A DNA stretch of 64,000 bases from Oscillibacter valericigenes (GCF_021531315.1 NZ_JAFBIQ010000009.1:1-64000); one strand, 5' to 3'; shown: positions 34,154 to 41,963, numbered from the stretch's first letter. The notes: a model not told the origin generated them from the sequence alone. Numbers and translations: made by a program.

Positions 34154-34624
34154 ATGAACGAGAACGAAGCCAGGACGCTGATCGAGCGTTTTGCAGAGAA
34201 GCAGCAGGGCGGGCGTTTTGCCTGCCCCCGCTGCGGGAAGATGACGATGGATGCGGAGAGCGTCACCCGCAACGCACTGAGCCGCAGGGCAACGGTCCAT
34301 ATCTGTGATGCCTGCGGAATGCAGGAGGCCTTGGAGGACATGATGGACATCATAACTCCGCTGACCGCATGGGCTATCGCCGCCGCGCCGGAGAACTGGC
34401 GCATGAGGAGGCACTACTCCGCCGCAGCGTGGGCGCGTGAGCAGTACACCGACCGCTGGAATGATTGCCCGTACTTTCGGGATATGGTCGAGCGCGGTGA
34501 AATTCCAGCGGATTACATCGGTCGCCGTACCGTCATGATCCACGCGCCAATCAAAGGGACTGTGCTTTTGACCGAGGGCTATCATTTCACCGTGGACGAT
34601 GAAGAAGGGAGACAATACCTGTGA
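34154..34624 (+). CDS. Zinc-ribbon hypothetical protein (156 aa)
   Basis: Start at 34154 behind AAGGAGC. A C4 zinc ribbon is visible: FACPRCGKMTM at about residues 21-31 and VHICDACGMQEALEDMM at about 49-64. The C-terminal half has PENWRMRRHYSAAAWAREQYTD and ends with GYHFTVDDEEGRQYL. It overlaps the next gene by 4 nt (GTGA). Function unknown. Confidence 0.75.
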   Translation: MNENEARTLIERFAEKQQGGRFACPRCGKMTMDAESVTRNALSRRATVHICDACGMQEALEDMMDIITPLTAWAIAAAPENWRMRRHYSAAAWAREQYTDRWNDCPYFRDMVERGEIPADYIGRRTVMIHAPIKGTVLLTEGYHFTVDDEEGRQYL

Positions 34625-34929
34625 GTAAATCTTGGACGCCCGAGGAGCTGGCCGCTGCCAGTGCCGCGATGAAAGCGGAGGGCCACATGAGCTACGAGGA
34701 GTTCTGCGCCGCGCCAGTGTTGCGGCTGGAACACAGAGGCCGCGACAGCTGGGGTCGCCCCGTCTACGAGTGCGATGGTCGGCTCTATGTCGATGTCGAC
34801 CCGCGCCGGAGCAGACCGGCAGACATCTGCACGAAGCAAGGCAACGCCTTTGACGGCGAGCCCTGCGACCCTGTGCCGGAGGGAACGATCATTGAGTTTG
34901 TTCCAGCACGGGACACATGGGATTTCTAA
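34621..34929 (+). CDS. Hypothetical protein (102 aa)
   Basis: GTG start at 34621 overlapping the upstream stop. N-terminal helical SWTPEELAAASAAMKAEGHMSYEEF, then beta-rich LRLEHRGRDSWGRPVYECDGRLYVDVDPR and IIEFVPARDTWDF. Such small proteins occur in mobile elements; family not recognised. Confidence 0.65.
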   Translation: MSKSWTPEELAAASAAMKAEGHMSYEEFCAAPVLRLEHRGRDSWGRPVYECDGRLYVDVDPRRSRPADICTKQGNAFDGEPCDPVPEGTIIEFVPARDTWDF

Positions 34930-34941
34930 GGAGGACTGACA

Positions 34942-35208
34942 ATGGATTACATCAAGCGTAGCGTTGTGGTGCAAAAGGTGATGGAAACGAAGTGGGAAAG
35001 CGGCTCTGATGGAGCGGCGGCTATGGAAATTGTTGCCGCTACCCCAGCCTCTGATGTTGCCCCTGTGACACACGGGGAATGGATTGAGGACGACTACGGT
35101 TATAACCGTTGCTCCGCCTGCGGCTGGGAGTGGGACGAGCCGGAGGCTGTCTCTCTGTACTGTCCTCATTGCGGCGCAAAAATGGAGGAGGGTGAAATTG
35201 ATGCCTGA
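34942..35208 (+). CDS. Small zinc-ribbon protein (88 aa)
   Basis: ATG 34942 behind AAGGAGGACTG. The C-terminal part has the phage-type zinc ribbon: GEWIEDDYGYNRCSACGWEWDE then YCPHCGAKM. The preceding APVTHGEW matches the PVVHG motif in the next two proteins. It is the first of three consecutive related genes. Role unknown. Confidence 0.75.
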   Translation: MDYIKRSVVVQKVMETKWESGSDGAAAMEIVAATPASDVAPVTHGEWIEDDYGYNRCSACGWEWDEPEAVSLYCPHCGAKMEEGEIDA

Positions 35209-35539
35209 ATACATTGAACGTGAAGCGTTACTGCTTCGCATTGATTGCCATGGCACGAACAAATTTGGTATGCTTGACGAGAATATAAGAGCTTTTGTCA
35301 AAGCACAGCCCGCCGTCGATGCCGCGCCTGTGGTGCACGGGTTGTGGATGCCTGTTTATGAAAGCGAAATGACCGGATGGAATCCCGCAGTTGCAGGACG
35401 CGACCCGATCGGCGGATATATCTGCTCTGCCTGCAAAGAGGAAGCTGTTTACGACTGCAACGACAAGTTTGTTCTGTCGAACTACTGCCCACACTGTGGG
35501 GCGAGGATGGAAGGAAGTAATGAGCATGAGACTGATTGA
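35201..35539 (+). CDS. Small zinc-ribbon protein (112 aa)
   Basis: Start at 35201 (MPEYIEREALL) behind GAGGAGGG, overlapping the upstream gene. It has the VDAAPVVHGLW motif followed by ICSACKEEA and NYCPHCGARM zinc-ribbon halves. Its N-terminus EYIEREALLLRID is shared by a large class of phage/element proteins. Role unknown. Confidence 0.75.
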   Translation: MPEYIEREALLLRIDCHGTNKFGMLDENIRAFVKAQPAVDAAPVVHGLWMPVYESEMTGWNPAVAGRDPIGGYICSACKEEAVYDCNDKFVLSNYCPHCGARMEGSNEHETD

Positions 35540-35774
35540 CGCCGATAAACTCAGCGCAAGGCTAAGTCGCAACGCAACGCCGTATTTCACGGTACCAGAT
35601 ATCGAAAATGCGCCGACAATTGATGCCGTTCCCGTGGTACGATGCGAAAGTTGCTGCTATGCAACATGGGCGGCATGGGCGAACAAATACTCTTGCGGTC
35701 AAGTTCACGGATTGTTGGTCTTTGGAGATCATTTCTGTGCATTCGGCAAACGAGAGAGGACGGAGGGCGAATAA
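35520..35774 (+). CDS. Small zinc-ribbon-like protein (84 aa)
   Basis: Start ATG 35520 (or 35526) behind GGAAGGA, overlapping the previous gene. It carries RLIDADKL and IENAPTIDAVPVVRCESCCYAT, the first cysteine pair of the zinc ribbon seen in its neighbours; the second pair is replaced by CGQ and a single later cysteine, so the site is atypical or degenerate. Confidence 0.7.
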   Translation: MSMRLIDADKLSARLSRNATPYFTVPDIENAPTIDAVPVVRCESCCYATWAAWANKYSCGQVHGLLVFGDHFCAFGKRERTEGE

Positions 35775-35902
35775 AAAGCCCCTCTCGCCGCCGTAGGCGA
35801 GTTGCAACACGCCCTTTGCATCGTGGGAGGGTAGACGCACACCCAAGCCACAAAAAGCGCCACAGCGCCACGTAAACGCGAAAGCGCCGGAAAATAGAAA
35901 AA

Positions 35903-35942
35903 CCCCCTCGACAGGACGGTAAAATCCTGCGAGGGGGCTTTC
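35903..35942 (+). terminator. Terminator of the plus-strand block
   Basis: CCCCCTCG..CAGGA pairs with TCCTGCGAGGGGG around a short loop, followed by CTTTC. Confidence 0.75.
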
Positions 35943-35946
35943 GGAT

Positions 35947-36246
35947 TTATTGCTCTTTGTGAAGGAGGCCGTGCATCAGCTCACGAGCATTTGCTGCGTT
36001 GGCGTTTTCCTGTGGGGGCTGCGCAAGCAAGGCCTTTACCCTAGCGCGCGCAGCGTCCATTGGCTTCTGTACCGGTGGCGCTGCAGCTGCCTGTGCTGAA
36101 CCCCATCGAAGGGCTGCTCGAAGCAAGCCGTAGGGGTCAGTATCCTTGGATGCTGCTTTTTTATATGCTTTTCCAAAGGTTGCGACTGCGCGATCTCTGT
36201 TCGTAGCACTTTGAGCAAAAGCATGAGAGAACACATCTTTTGCCAT
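35947..36246 (-). CDS. Hypothetical alanine-rich protein (99 aa)
   Basis: The start at 36246 (MAKDVFSHAFAQS) is preferred for AGGTGA upstream; longer forms are possible. Mostly helical and alanine-rich, with KAYKKAASKDTDPYGLLRAALRWG and a glutamine-rich end. It follows the replication-initiation-like gene in the minus-strand block. Family not recognised. Confidence 0.6.
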   Translation of the reverse strand: MAKDVFSHAFAQSATNRDRAVATFGKAYKKAASKDTDPYGLLRAALRWGSAQAAAAPPVQKPMDAARARVKALLAQPPQENANAANARELMHGLLHKEQ

Positions 36247-36426
36247 GTTTTGTTTCACCTGCCTTGAATTCTTGAATTTATAACCCTCTGCGGTCATCCT
36301 GGGCTGACGAAGGAGGAACGCGCTGACTATGACGCGTAATGAAGAAGGGCGGTGCACCGGATGACCGCAGATGGCGGATAGATTATCCTACGGGAGGTCC
36401 CCGAATGGCATTTTGGAAAGGTCCTG

Positions 36427-37437
36427 TCATCTGAATATGTGCCTCCATGCATGGTGTTTTTGACATGGTATTACCTTGGGGCAGAGTATTTCTCGCTTAA
36501 CTGTCGGGAGTTTCCTTGTCGAGATCATTTCCCCAGCGAAGTAAGGGGCGGTATCATTTGAGTACCCATCTTGCTCCCCCTCCCACGATTCGTACATCTG
36601 ATGAAGCTGCTGCAACTCGTCCATAGCGTTCCTGCCAAAGCCGCGCCGTTCTCCATTGCCGCTGCCGTTTCGGATGCCCCAATGGTCGCGGCTGCATCTG
36701 CGAATGACCAGATTCCAGTCCTTCCATCGGTTTTTATTCCCGGTGCTTTGCGCGGACTCGTCTATGTAGTCGATGCAGCGTGTCAACTCCTCTTCGCCGA
36801 GATCGTCGATCAGCCGGGCGTATTCCTCCTCGGTAAGCCGCACCCAGCCGTGCGCGCCGTGCTTGTGGCGCGTAGCCGCCCCTGCGGGAGTGGGCGCGGC
36901 AGCGCCGGATTGCTTGGTCAAATCCGAAACTGGCGGTTTTCCTTCCCCCGCGCCCCTATTCTCCCTCTCTTCTCTCTTTTTCTCATCTAAACCTATACTA
37001 ATCTTTCCTATTCTTATCTGTGGTTCCAAAGTGGAACCAGATTGGAACCGATTTGGAACCATTTGCTCAGCTTGGCTAAGTTGAGGTGTCAGAGGAGCCT
37101 CCGAGTATGCTTTCGATGGCTCAATCAGGAGCCTTGCAAGCTCTTCCTGATAGTCGGTAAGGCGATACCGGTCGCTTTTGATAGTGTTGTGGATTTTCCA
37201 GTGTCGAATGACGATGACTCCAGACTCAAATCCGATGACAAACCGCTTTGTCAAGAGAATCTTCAAGTCATCGACCGACGCGTTCACATAGTCTGTGATA
37301 CGCTTTGGATTGTTGACAAAACCATCATCATCGGCACGCATATTGAGGTGAAAATAAAGCGCTTGTGCCGAAAGCGGCATTTCAAGAAAGGCATCGCTGT
37401 CAATGATTTTTCGCGCAAACATTCGTTTCTCAGCCAT
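36427..37437 (-). CDS. Phage-type replisome organizer / replication initiation protein
   Basis: A 336-aa protein. The N-terminus (MAEKRMFARKIIDSDAFLEMPLSAQALYFHLNMRADDDGFVNNPKRI) is the hallmark of replisome-organizer proteins, followed by a winged-helix region and a basic KSDRYRLTDYQEEL segment. A variable linker leads to a C-terminal helical part (WVRLTEEEYARLIDDLGEEELTRCIDYIDE) as in DnaD-type helicase-loading domains. It probably opens the element origin and recruits the host helicase loader. Confidence 0.85.
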   Translation of the reverse strand: MAEKRMFARKIIDSDAFLEMPLSAQALYFHLNMRADDDGFVNNPKRITDYVNASVDDLKILLTKRFVIGFESGVIVIRHWKIHNTIKSDRYRLTDYQEELARLLIEPSKAYSEAPLTPQLSQAEQMVPNRFQSGSTLEPQIRIGKISIGLDEKKREERENRGAGEGKPPVSDLTKQSGAAAPTPAGAATRHKHGAHGWVRLTEEEYARLIDDLGEEELTRCIDYIDESAQSTGNKNRWKDWNLVIRRCSRDHWGIRNGSGNGERRGFGRNAMDELQQLHQMYESWEGEQDGYSNDTAPYFAGEMISTRKLPTVKREILCPKVIPCQKHHAWRHIFR

Positions 37438-37440
37438 GGG

Positions 37441-37608
37441 TCAGTCCTCCTCGTACGGAAGCAGACCGACAGAAACATCATGACTCAAAAGAATAGCTGC
37501 GAGGCTTTCTGCCTCAGCAACAGAAATTCCGTTGAGACGAATCACTTTGTGTTCGTCAAAGGCGTTTGCAAGGTTGTCGCCAGCATAGATCAACAGATCA
37601 TGCTTCAT
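37441..37608 (-). CDS. Hypothetical protein (55 aa)
   Basis: Start at 37608 behind GGAGGTGCAGCACG. Sequence MKHDLLIYAGDNLANAFDE then IRLNGISVAEAESLAAILLSHD, an alpha/beta small fold. It lies 3 nt upstream of the replisome-organizer gene, so it is co-translated. Family not recognised. Confidence 0.6.
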   Translation of the reverse strand: MKHDLLIYAGDNLANAFDEHKVIRLNGISVAEAESLAAILLSHDVSVGLLPYEED

Positions 37609-38044
37609 CGTGCTGCACCTCCTTTGCCTTAGGATCTTCGCCGGAGGTTTCCAGCACACGCTGCTGTGCGGCAGAGCCAAGCTCGGCAACGATCTCTTTC
37701 ACCCGTGCAAGGATTTCAGCGTCGGACTGGGGACGGGCTTTCGGGGACGTGGCCTTGAGAGCAGCTTTGCCGGGCGTGTACTCCCGCGCTGCGGTATCGA
37801 GCAGATACAGGTCACTCGTGACCTCAGACAGGTAATGGCTCAGAATGTCCATGCGCCAGATAAGCTCCTTGAAGGTGGCACGCAGGACATATTGGTCTGT
37901 GTCATCGATTTCCTCGTCATCGAGACGGAAGTCCATCGCACTGTTGAGCAGATGATTCGCAAGCTGTGCGCCACGAAAAGCACCGAAAATCTCATCGGAC
38001 AGCAGATAAGCGGCGCGGGTCTTTTCACAAGTTAACTTTTCCAT
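37598..38044 (-). CDS. Hypothetical protein (148 aa)
   Basis: Start at 38044 (MEKLTCEKT) behind GAGGAGG; overlaps the next gene by 11 nt. Mostly helical: AAYLLSDEIFGAFRGAQLANHLLNSAMDFRLDDEEI, FKELIWRMDILSHYLSEVTSDLYLL, and SDAEILARVKEIVAELGSA. It belongs to the early replication/regulation block of the island. No motif of known function. Confidence 0.65.
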   Translation of the reverse strand: MEKLTCEKTRAAYLLSDEIFGAFRGAQLANHLLNSAMDFRLDDEEIDDTDQYVLRATFKELIWRMDILSHYLSEVTSDLYLLDTAAREYTPGKAALKATSPKARPQSDAEILARVKEIVAELGSAAQQRVLETSGEDPKAKEVQHDEA

Positions 38045-38057
38045 CAAAATTTCCTCC

Positions 38058-38261
38058 TCAAAATTTGCCGGAGGCGTTGACTGCGCAGCCTGTCTTATGT
38101 AAAATAGGGCTGACAGTCCGCTTCGGCGGTCGGTTTGTATAGGGACGCTCACACTGCTTGGTCGGCTGGTGGGCGTCTCTTTCTGTTGTGCGGCAGTCCT
38201 CGCAGACCTCGCCGGGGTCGAGGTTGGCACCGCAGTGAGGGCAGGTTCGATAGTATGCCAT
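38058..38261 (-). CDS. Small zinc-ribbon protein (67 aa)
   Basis: Start at 38261 behind AAAGGACGGTGA. MAYYRTCPHCGANLDPGEVCEDCRTTERD is a compact CxxC-CxxC zinc ribbon; the remaining 40 residues are basic and unstructured. It is common in phage and element early regions. Confidence 0.7.
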   Translation of the reverse strand: MAYYRTCPHCGANLDPGEVCEDCRTTERDAHQPTKQCERPYTNRPPKRTVSPILHKTGCAVNASGKF

Positions 38262-38266
38262 CTGCG

Positions 38267-38500
38267 TCACCGTCCTTTCTGTCTGGGCTTGCGGTAGGTT
38301 GTTGCAACAGCGTTCAGCGGCTTTGCCGGGTGCGTGCAGCGGGCAAGCCATGCGTCGATGTGCTCCTGCCGGAAGAATACCTTGCCCCCAGGCCGCAACT
38401 GGATGTATGCCAGCCGCCCTGCGGCCCGTGCCTCGTCGATGACCGACAACGCACACGGAATTTGCTCGGCGAGCTGTTGGCGGGTAATCAGATCAGTCAC
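38267..38500 (-). CDS. HTH_17/excisionase-like DNA-binding protein (77 aa)
   Basis: A GTG start at 38500 fits GGAGG 10 nt upstream; GTG 38506 is also in frame but too close. Sequence LITRQQLAEQIPCALSVIDEARAAGRLAYIQL then GGKVFFRQEHIDAWL is the classical excisionase-like winged helix. It overlaps the XRE gene and is likely a partner in the switch or excision. Confidence 0.75.
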   Translation of the reverse strand: MTDLITRQQLAEQIPCALSVIDEARAAGRLAYIQLRPGGKVFFRQEHIDAWLARCTHPAKPLNAVATTYRKPRQKGR

Positions 38501-38708
38501 TATCACACACCTCCACCAGTTCCGTCACATCAATGCCCAGCGCGCGAGCAATGCGGCCAGCCGTTTTCGGACTTACGCCACGACCTGAAATTGCATTGTT
38601 GAGCGTTGGACGCGGCATTTCTGCTGCTTTCCGAAGGTCATCTGCGTTCATACATGCCCGCGCCATTGCAATTTCGAGTTTCTGTCTTTGAATCTTCAAT
38701 CTACTCAC
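38493..38708 (-). CDS. Cro-like XRE regulator (71 aa)
   Basis: MSRLKIQRQKLEIAMARACMNADDLRKAAEMPRPTLNNAISGRGVSPKTAGRIARALG is a single helix-turn-helix. It is the first gene of the minus-strand replication block, transcribed from the promoter whose spacer holds an operator copy, opposite the CI-like gene at 38857. The pair resembles a phage Cro/CI switch. Confidence 0.8.
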   Translation of the reverse strand: MSRLKIQRQKLEIAMARACMNADDLRKAAEMPRPTLNNAISGRGVSPKTAGRIARALGIDVTELVEVCDSD

Positions 38709-38720
38709 CTCTTCAATTAA

Positions 38721-38835
38721 ACATTTGAACTAATGCCCGTTCACATAATACAACATTCGTTCAAATGTGTCAAGGTATAATTTACATTTGTTTTAATGCT
38801 TTTGCATTGACTTTGAATTGCCTATCGTGTATCAT
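38721..38835. promoter_or_regulatory. Phage-type switch: three ACATTTG..AATG operators and divergent promoters
   Basis: Operator copies: ACATTTGAACTAATG (38721-38735), its inverse-oriented ACATTTGAACGAATG (38754-38768) and ACATTTGTTTTAATG (38784-38798). The minus promoter has TTGACA read at 38768-38773 and TATTAT at 38745-38750, so the second operator fills its 17-bp spacer. The plus promoter is TTGACT (38807-38812) and TATCAT (38830-38835). Confidence 0.8.
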
Positions 38836-38856
38836 AAAAAAGGGGTGATTTTCAGA

Positions 38857-39429
38857 ATGACCATTGGAAGTAAAATTAGGCAGATTCGATTAGAGCGCGG
38901 AATAAAGCAAAAGGATTTGGCCGCTTCGGCTGGTATACCTACAATTACGTTGCAGCAATATGAACGAGGCGTTACGAAACAACCGAAAATCGATCAAGTC
39001 AAAAAGATAGCTATAGCATTGGATGTTCCTGTTTCCGTCCTTCTGAATACAGCAGAGATTGAGAATAGAGTTCAGGAAGAAACCTTGGAGCTAATTGCAG
39101 AAAATTTAGGGACAACCCCGTCGGCTCTTAAAGGCGAAATTGAATCTGCGAAGCGTAAAAAAAGCCGCAAGATTCTTAGTCAAGAAGAAGTCAACCGACA
39201 AATTGCAGAAGCTGAGCAGGAGCACACAGCCTATTTGGAAAAGCTCTGCTTTGACCCGAGAATGCCGGACGAGGATTACCCCGCCAGAATCCGCTATGTC
39301 ACCTCATTCATTGAAAACAATTCAGACACACTAAAGCTCGCAATGCCTGGCACAAGTATGCTTCCGGATGACATTGAGGAAGCAAAAAAAATAAGAGCCG
39401 CCGGTGGAACACCGGACAGCTCAAAATGA
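38857..39429 (+). CDS. CI-like XRE-family regulator (190 aa)
   Basis: Start at 38857 behind AAAGGGGTG. The N-terminal helix-turn-helix is IRQIRLERGIKQKDLAASAGIPTITLQQYERGVTKQPK; the rest is helical and charged without the peptidase motifs of LexA-like repressors. It faces the Cro-like gene across three operators and is the likely lysogeny-type repressor. Lower GC than the host DNA. Confidence 0.82.
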   Translation: MTIGSKIRQIRLERGIKQKDLAASAGIPTITLQQYERGVTKQPKIDQVKKIAIALDVPVSVLLNTAEIENRVQEETLELIAENLGTTPSALKGEIESAKRKKSRKILSQEEVNRQIAEAEQEHTAYLEKLCFDPRMPDEDYPARIRYVTSFIENNSDTLKLAMPGTSMLPDDIEEAKKIRAAGGTPDSSK

Positions 39430-39433
39430 AAAT

Positions 39434-39462
39434 GCCGCTCCAGACTGATACTCTGGAGCGGC
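39434..39462 (+). terminator. Hairpin after the CI-like gene
   Basis: GCCGCTCCAGA/TCTGGAGCGGC with a 7-nt loop. No strong T run follows, so termination is likely but not certain. Confidence 0.55.
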
Positions 39463-39493
39463 GGAAAGCAATGCACAAGGGAAACACTCATAC

Positions 39494-39530
39494 ACGGCTC
39501 GGAATCATTCTACCATTTCCTCCGAGCCGT
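39494..39530 (+). promoter_or_regulatory. Hairpin directly upstream of the rhuM-like ribosome binding site
   Basis: ACGGCTCGGA/TCCGAGCCGT with a 17-nt loop ends 6 nt before AGGGAGG of the next gene. Confidence 0.5.
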
Positions 39531-39550
39531 GACAAGGGAGGATTGTTGAA

Positions 39551-40579
39551 ATGGATAATCAGTTTGAATTTTTGGTGTATCGCACAGCGGAAGAAGATAT
39601 TTCAATCAACGCTGTTGTCAAGGACGAAACCATTTGGCTCACGCAAAAAGCCATGGGCGAGTTGTTCGGCGTGGACAAATCCTCCATCAGCCGACATCTG
39701 AAGAACATCTTTGCGGAGGGTGAACTTCAGGAGGAAGTGGTTGTTGCAAAATTTGCAACAACCACTCCGCACGGTGCGATTGAAGGAAAAACGCAAACCA
39801 AGGACACACAGTTTTATAATCTGGATGCCATTATTTCTGTCGGCTATCGCGTCAACTCCCACCGCGCAACGCAGTTCCGTATCTGGGCCACCGGCGTTTT
39901 GAAGGAGTACATGACAAAGGGCTTTGCGTTGGACGATGATCGTCTCAAACAGGGAAAGACCGCTTTCGGAAAAGATTACTTCCGTGAGCTGCTTGAGCGC
40001 GTTCGCTCAATCCGTGCCAGCGAGCGCCGCATCTGGCAGCAGATCACAGATATTTTCGCCGAGTGCAGCATCGACTATGACCGCAATTCCCAGATCACAC
40101 ATGATTTCTACGCCATGGTGCAGAACAAATTTCACTATGCCATTGTCGGTCAGACTGCGGCCGAGATCGTCTACTCCCACGCTGACCGGAGCAAAGACAA
40201 CATGGGGCTGATGACATGGAAGCACGCGCCGGATGGACGCATTTTAAAGTCAGATGTCTCCGTCGCGAAAAACTATCTCGAGGAAAAACAGATCCGTCAG
40301 CTGGAGCGCGCCGTCACTGGCTATTTCGACTACATCGAAGACCTGATCGAGCGGGAAAACACCTTCACGATGGAGGAATTTGCCGCCAGCGTAAATGAGT
40401 TTCTGACCTTTCGCAGATATAAAATACTTCCGGACAAGGGGCGCATTCCCGCTCAGGCCGCAAAGAAGAAAGCGGAAACCGAATATGCCGAGTTCAACAA
40501 AACGCAGCGAATCTCCTCCGACTTCGATAAGGAGGTCAAGCGGATGCTGGAAAGCGGTCAACAGGGAGAACTTGACTGA
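39551..40579 (+). CDS. RhuM-family protein
   Basis: A 342-aa protein of the virulence RhuM family (PF13310): YRTAEEDISINAVVKDETIWLTQKAMGELFGVDKSSISRHL is an N-terminal DNA-binding-like region, and the body carries TKDTQFYNLDAIISVGYRVNSHRATQFRIWATGVLKEYMTKGF, the family signature. RhuM was named on a Salmonella pathogenicity island, but its role is unknown and it is common on mobile elements. It overlaps the integrase gene by 1 nt. Confidence 0.9.
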   Translation: MDNQFEFLVYRTAEEDISINAVVKDETIWLTQKAMGELFGVDKSSISRHLKNIFAEGELQEEVVVAKFATTTPHGAIEGKTQTKDTQFYNLDAIISVGYRVNSHRATQFRIWATGVLKEYMTKGFALDDDRLKQGKTAFGKDYFRELLERVRSIRASERRIWQQITDIFAECSIDYDRNSQITHDFYAMVQNKFHYAIVGQTAAEIVYSHADRSKDNMGLMTWKHAPDGRILKSDVSVAKNYLEEKQIRQLERAVTGYFDYIEDLIERENTFTMEEFAASVNEFLTFRRYKILPDKGRIPAQAAKKKAETEYAEFNKTQRISSDFDKEVKRMLESGQQGELD

Positions 40580-41805
40580 TGGGCCGCCCGAAAAAGCAAA
40601 CGCCCCAGTATAGCATCGATGTAATCAACGGCTATACCTATTACCGAACGCGAATTGTCGATGCGGATGGAAAGCGGGTTTCGCTCCGTGCGAAATCCCC
40701 CGAGGAGCTGGAGGCGAAGAAAGCCGAGGCTCTGCGGCAGATCGCGGAAGCAACCTTCCGGCTTGAAAATCCAACGGTTGCCGATTACTGCGAAAAGTGG
40801 CTGACAATGAAGACGGCCAACATTAGGGCAACGACCCTCGCGGATTACCGCTCCAAGGTGAAACAGCATATTATCAAGCCGCTGGGGGATAAGCTCATGG
40901 CAGATGTGACGCCGGATGATATCAATCTGGCCATTCTCCCGGCATCGAAGCTGTCGCAGTCGGTCTATCAATCTGTTCAGATGCTCTACAAGCTGATTTT
41001 CGAGGCCGCGGTCAAAAGCCGCATCATCCAGGACAACCCTGCCGCAGATTTAAACCCCAAAGGTGGAAAACCACCGAAGGAAACGACAGCTTTGACAGAC
41101 GAGCAGGTAAAAATCCTGCTGGATGCGATTCGCGGCCTGCCTCCCTATCCGTTTGTCATGATTGGTCTATATGCCGGCCTGCGCCGGGAGGAAACACTTG
41201 CTTTGAAATGGGACAGCATCGATCTTGACGGGAAGACGCCAACGATTAAGGTCTGCCGCGCATGGCATACCGAGCACAACCGCCCCGTCATATCAGATCA
41301 GCTAAAGACAAAGGCTGCACGCCGGAATATCCCCATACCGCCGCAGCTCGTCGAGTGCCTGAAAGAAGTCAAGTTGAAATCGACCTCCGAGTATGTTTTC
41401 GCCAGCAGCATCGACGGAGGCCCGCTGTCCTACACGCAATTTGCACGCCTGTGGAAGTACGTCACGGTTCGCTCCACCAAGCCGCGCACCTATACCCGTT
41501 ATCTTGAAAACGGAGAGAAGCTGAAGCGCACCGTCACCCCTGTTTTGGGTCAGCGCGCCACCCATAACAATACAGTCATCTACAGCATGGATTTTCAAGT
41601 CAAGACTCACCAGCTGCGCCGTACCTACATCACCAATTTGATTTATGCCAATGTGGACCCGAAGACGGTGCAGTATCTGGCTGGACATGAAAATATCAAG
41701 GAGACGCTTGATATCTACGCAAAGGTCAAATATAATCGTCCCGAGGATATTGCGGCAACAATCAACAGCGCCTTTGCCCCGAAGCGGCAGGATGTCTCAC
41801 CATAG
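40579..41805 (+). CDS. Tyrosine recombinase (integrase) of the rpsI island
   Basis: A 408-aa integrase: N-terminal arm-binding region, core-binding SAM-like domain (about 65-155), catalytic domain with R202 (AGLRREE), H344 and R347 (HQLRRTY), H370 (AGHENIKET) and nucleophile Y380. It resembles Tn916/phage-type Int proteins. It lies directly next to attR, with two GGGCTAAA arm-site candidates in between, and is the obvious enzyme for integration into rpsI. Confidence 0.95.
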   Translation: MGRPKKQTPQYSIDVINGYTYYRTRIVDADGKRVSLRAKSPEELEAKKAEALRQIAEATFRLENPTVADYCEKWLTMKTANIRATTLADYRSKVKQHIIKPLGDKLMADVTPDDINLAILPASKLSQSVYQSVQMLYKLIFEAAVKSRIIQDNPAADLNPKGGKPPKETTALTDEQVKILLDAIRGLPPYPFVMIGLYAGLRREETLALKWDSIDLDGKTPTIKVCRAWHTEHNRPVISDQLKTKAARRNIPIPPQLVECLKEVKLKSTSEYVFASSIDGGPLSYTQFARLWKYVTVRSTKPRTYTRYLENGEKLKRTVTPVLGQRATHNNTVIYSMDFQVKTHQLRRTYITNLIYANVDPKTVQYLAGHENIKETLDIYAKVKYNRPEDIAATINSAFAPKRQDVSP

Positions 41806-41821
41806 AAAACTCTTCATAAAA

Positions 41822-41841
41822 GGGCTAAACAAAGGGCTAAA
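41822..41841 (+). repeat. Two GGGCTAAA repeats near attR
   Basis: GGGCTAAA at 41822-41829 and 41834-41841, 12 bp apart, in the same direction as the four copies near attL. Confidence 0.65.
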
Positions 41842-41902
41842 TATCAAGATAAATATGCATAGTCCTTGAAAACAAATGGTAATTCAACGAAGGAAAATCA
41901 GC

Positions 41903-41948
41903 AGTACGGTCTCAAAGCAGCTCGTCGTGCTCCCCAGTTCTCCAAGCG
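41903..41948 (+). other. Right attachment site (attR), codon-recoded copy of the rpsI end
   Basis: This encodes [16 protein letters not shown] followed by a TAA. It matches the rpsI end at 28308-28353 in 39 of 46 positions; all seven differences are third codon positions. The 14 bp at 41935-41948 are identical. Confidence 0.85.
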
Positions 41949-41963
41949 TTAAAATCCATGCAA

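Larger units (their letters stand above)
28354..41948 (+). mobile_element. 13.6-kb integrated element at rpsI with a tyrosine integrase
   Basis: The element is bounded by duplicated rpsI ends, has GGGCTAAA repeats just inside both ends, and carries its integrase as the last gene. It contains phage-type regulators, a replication-initiation-like protein, excisionase-like HTH proteins and many small proteins, but no relaxase, coupling protein, capsid or terminase genes. It is therefore best described as a satellite-like or mobilizable island of uncertain transfer mode. Confidence 0.8.

Noticed and set aside
34154-35774. CRISPR or other repeat array in the zinc-ribbon gene run
   Set aside because: Similarity is at protein level between neighbouring genes; no regular short repeats with spacers are present anywhere in the window.
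28354-41948. Complete prophage at rpsI
   Set aside because: Regulators and a replication protein are phage-like, but there are no capsid, tail, terminase or lysis genes.
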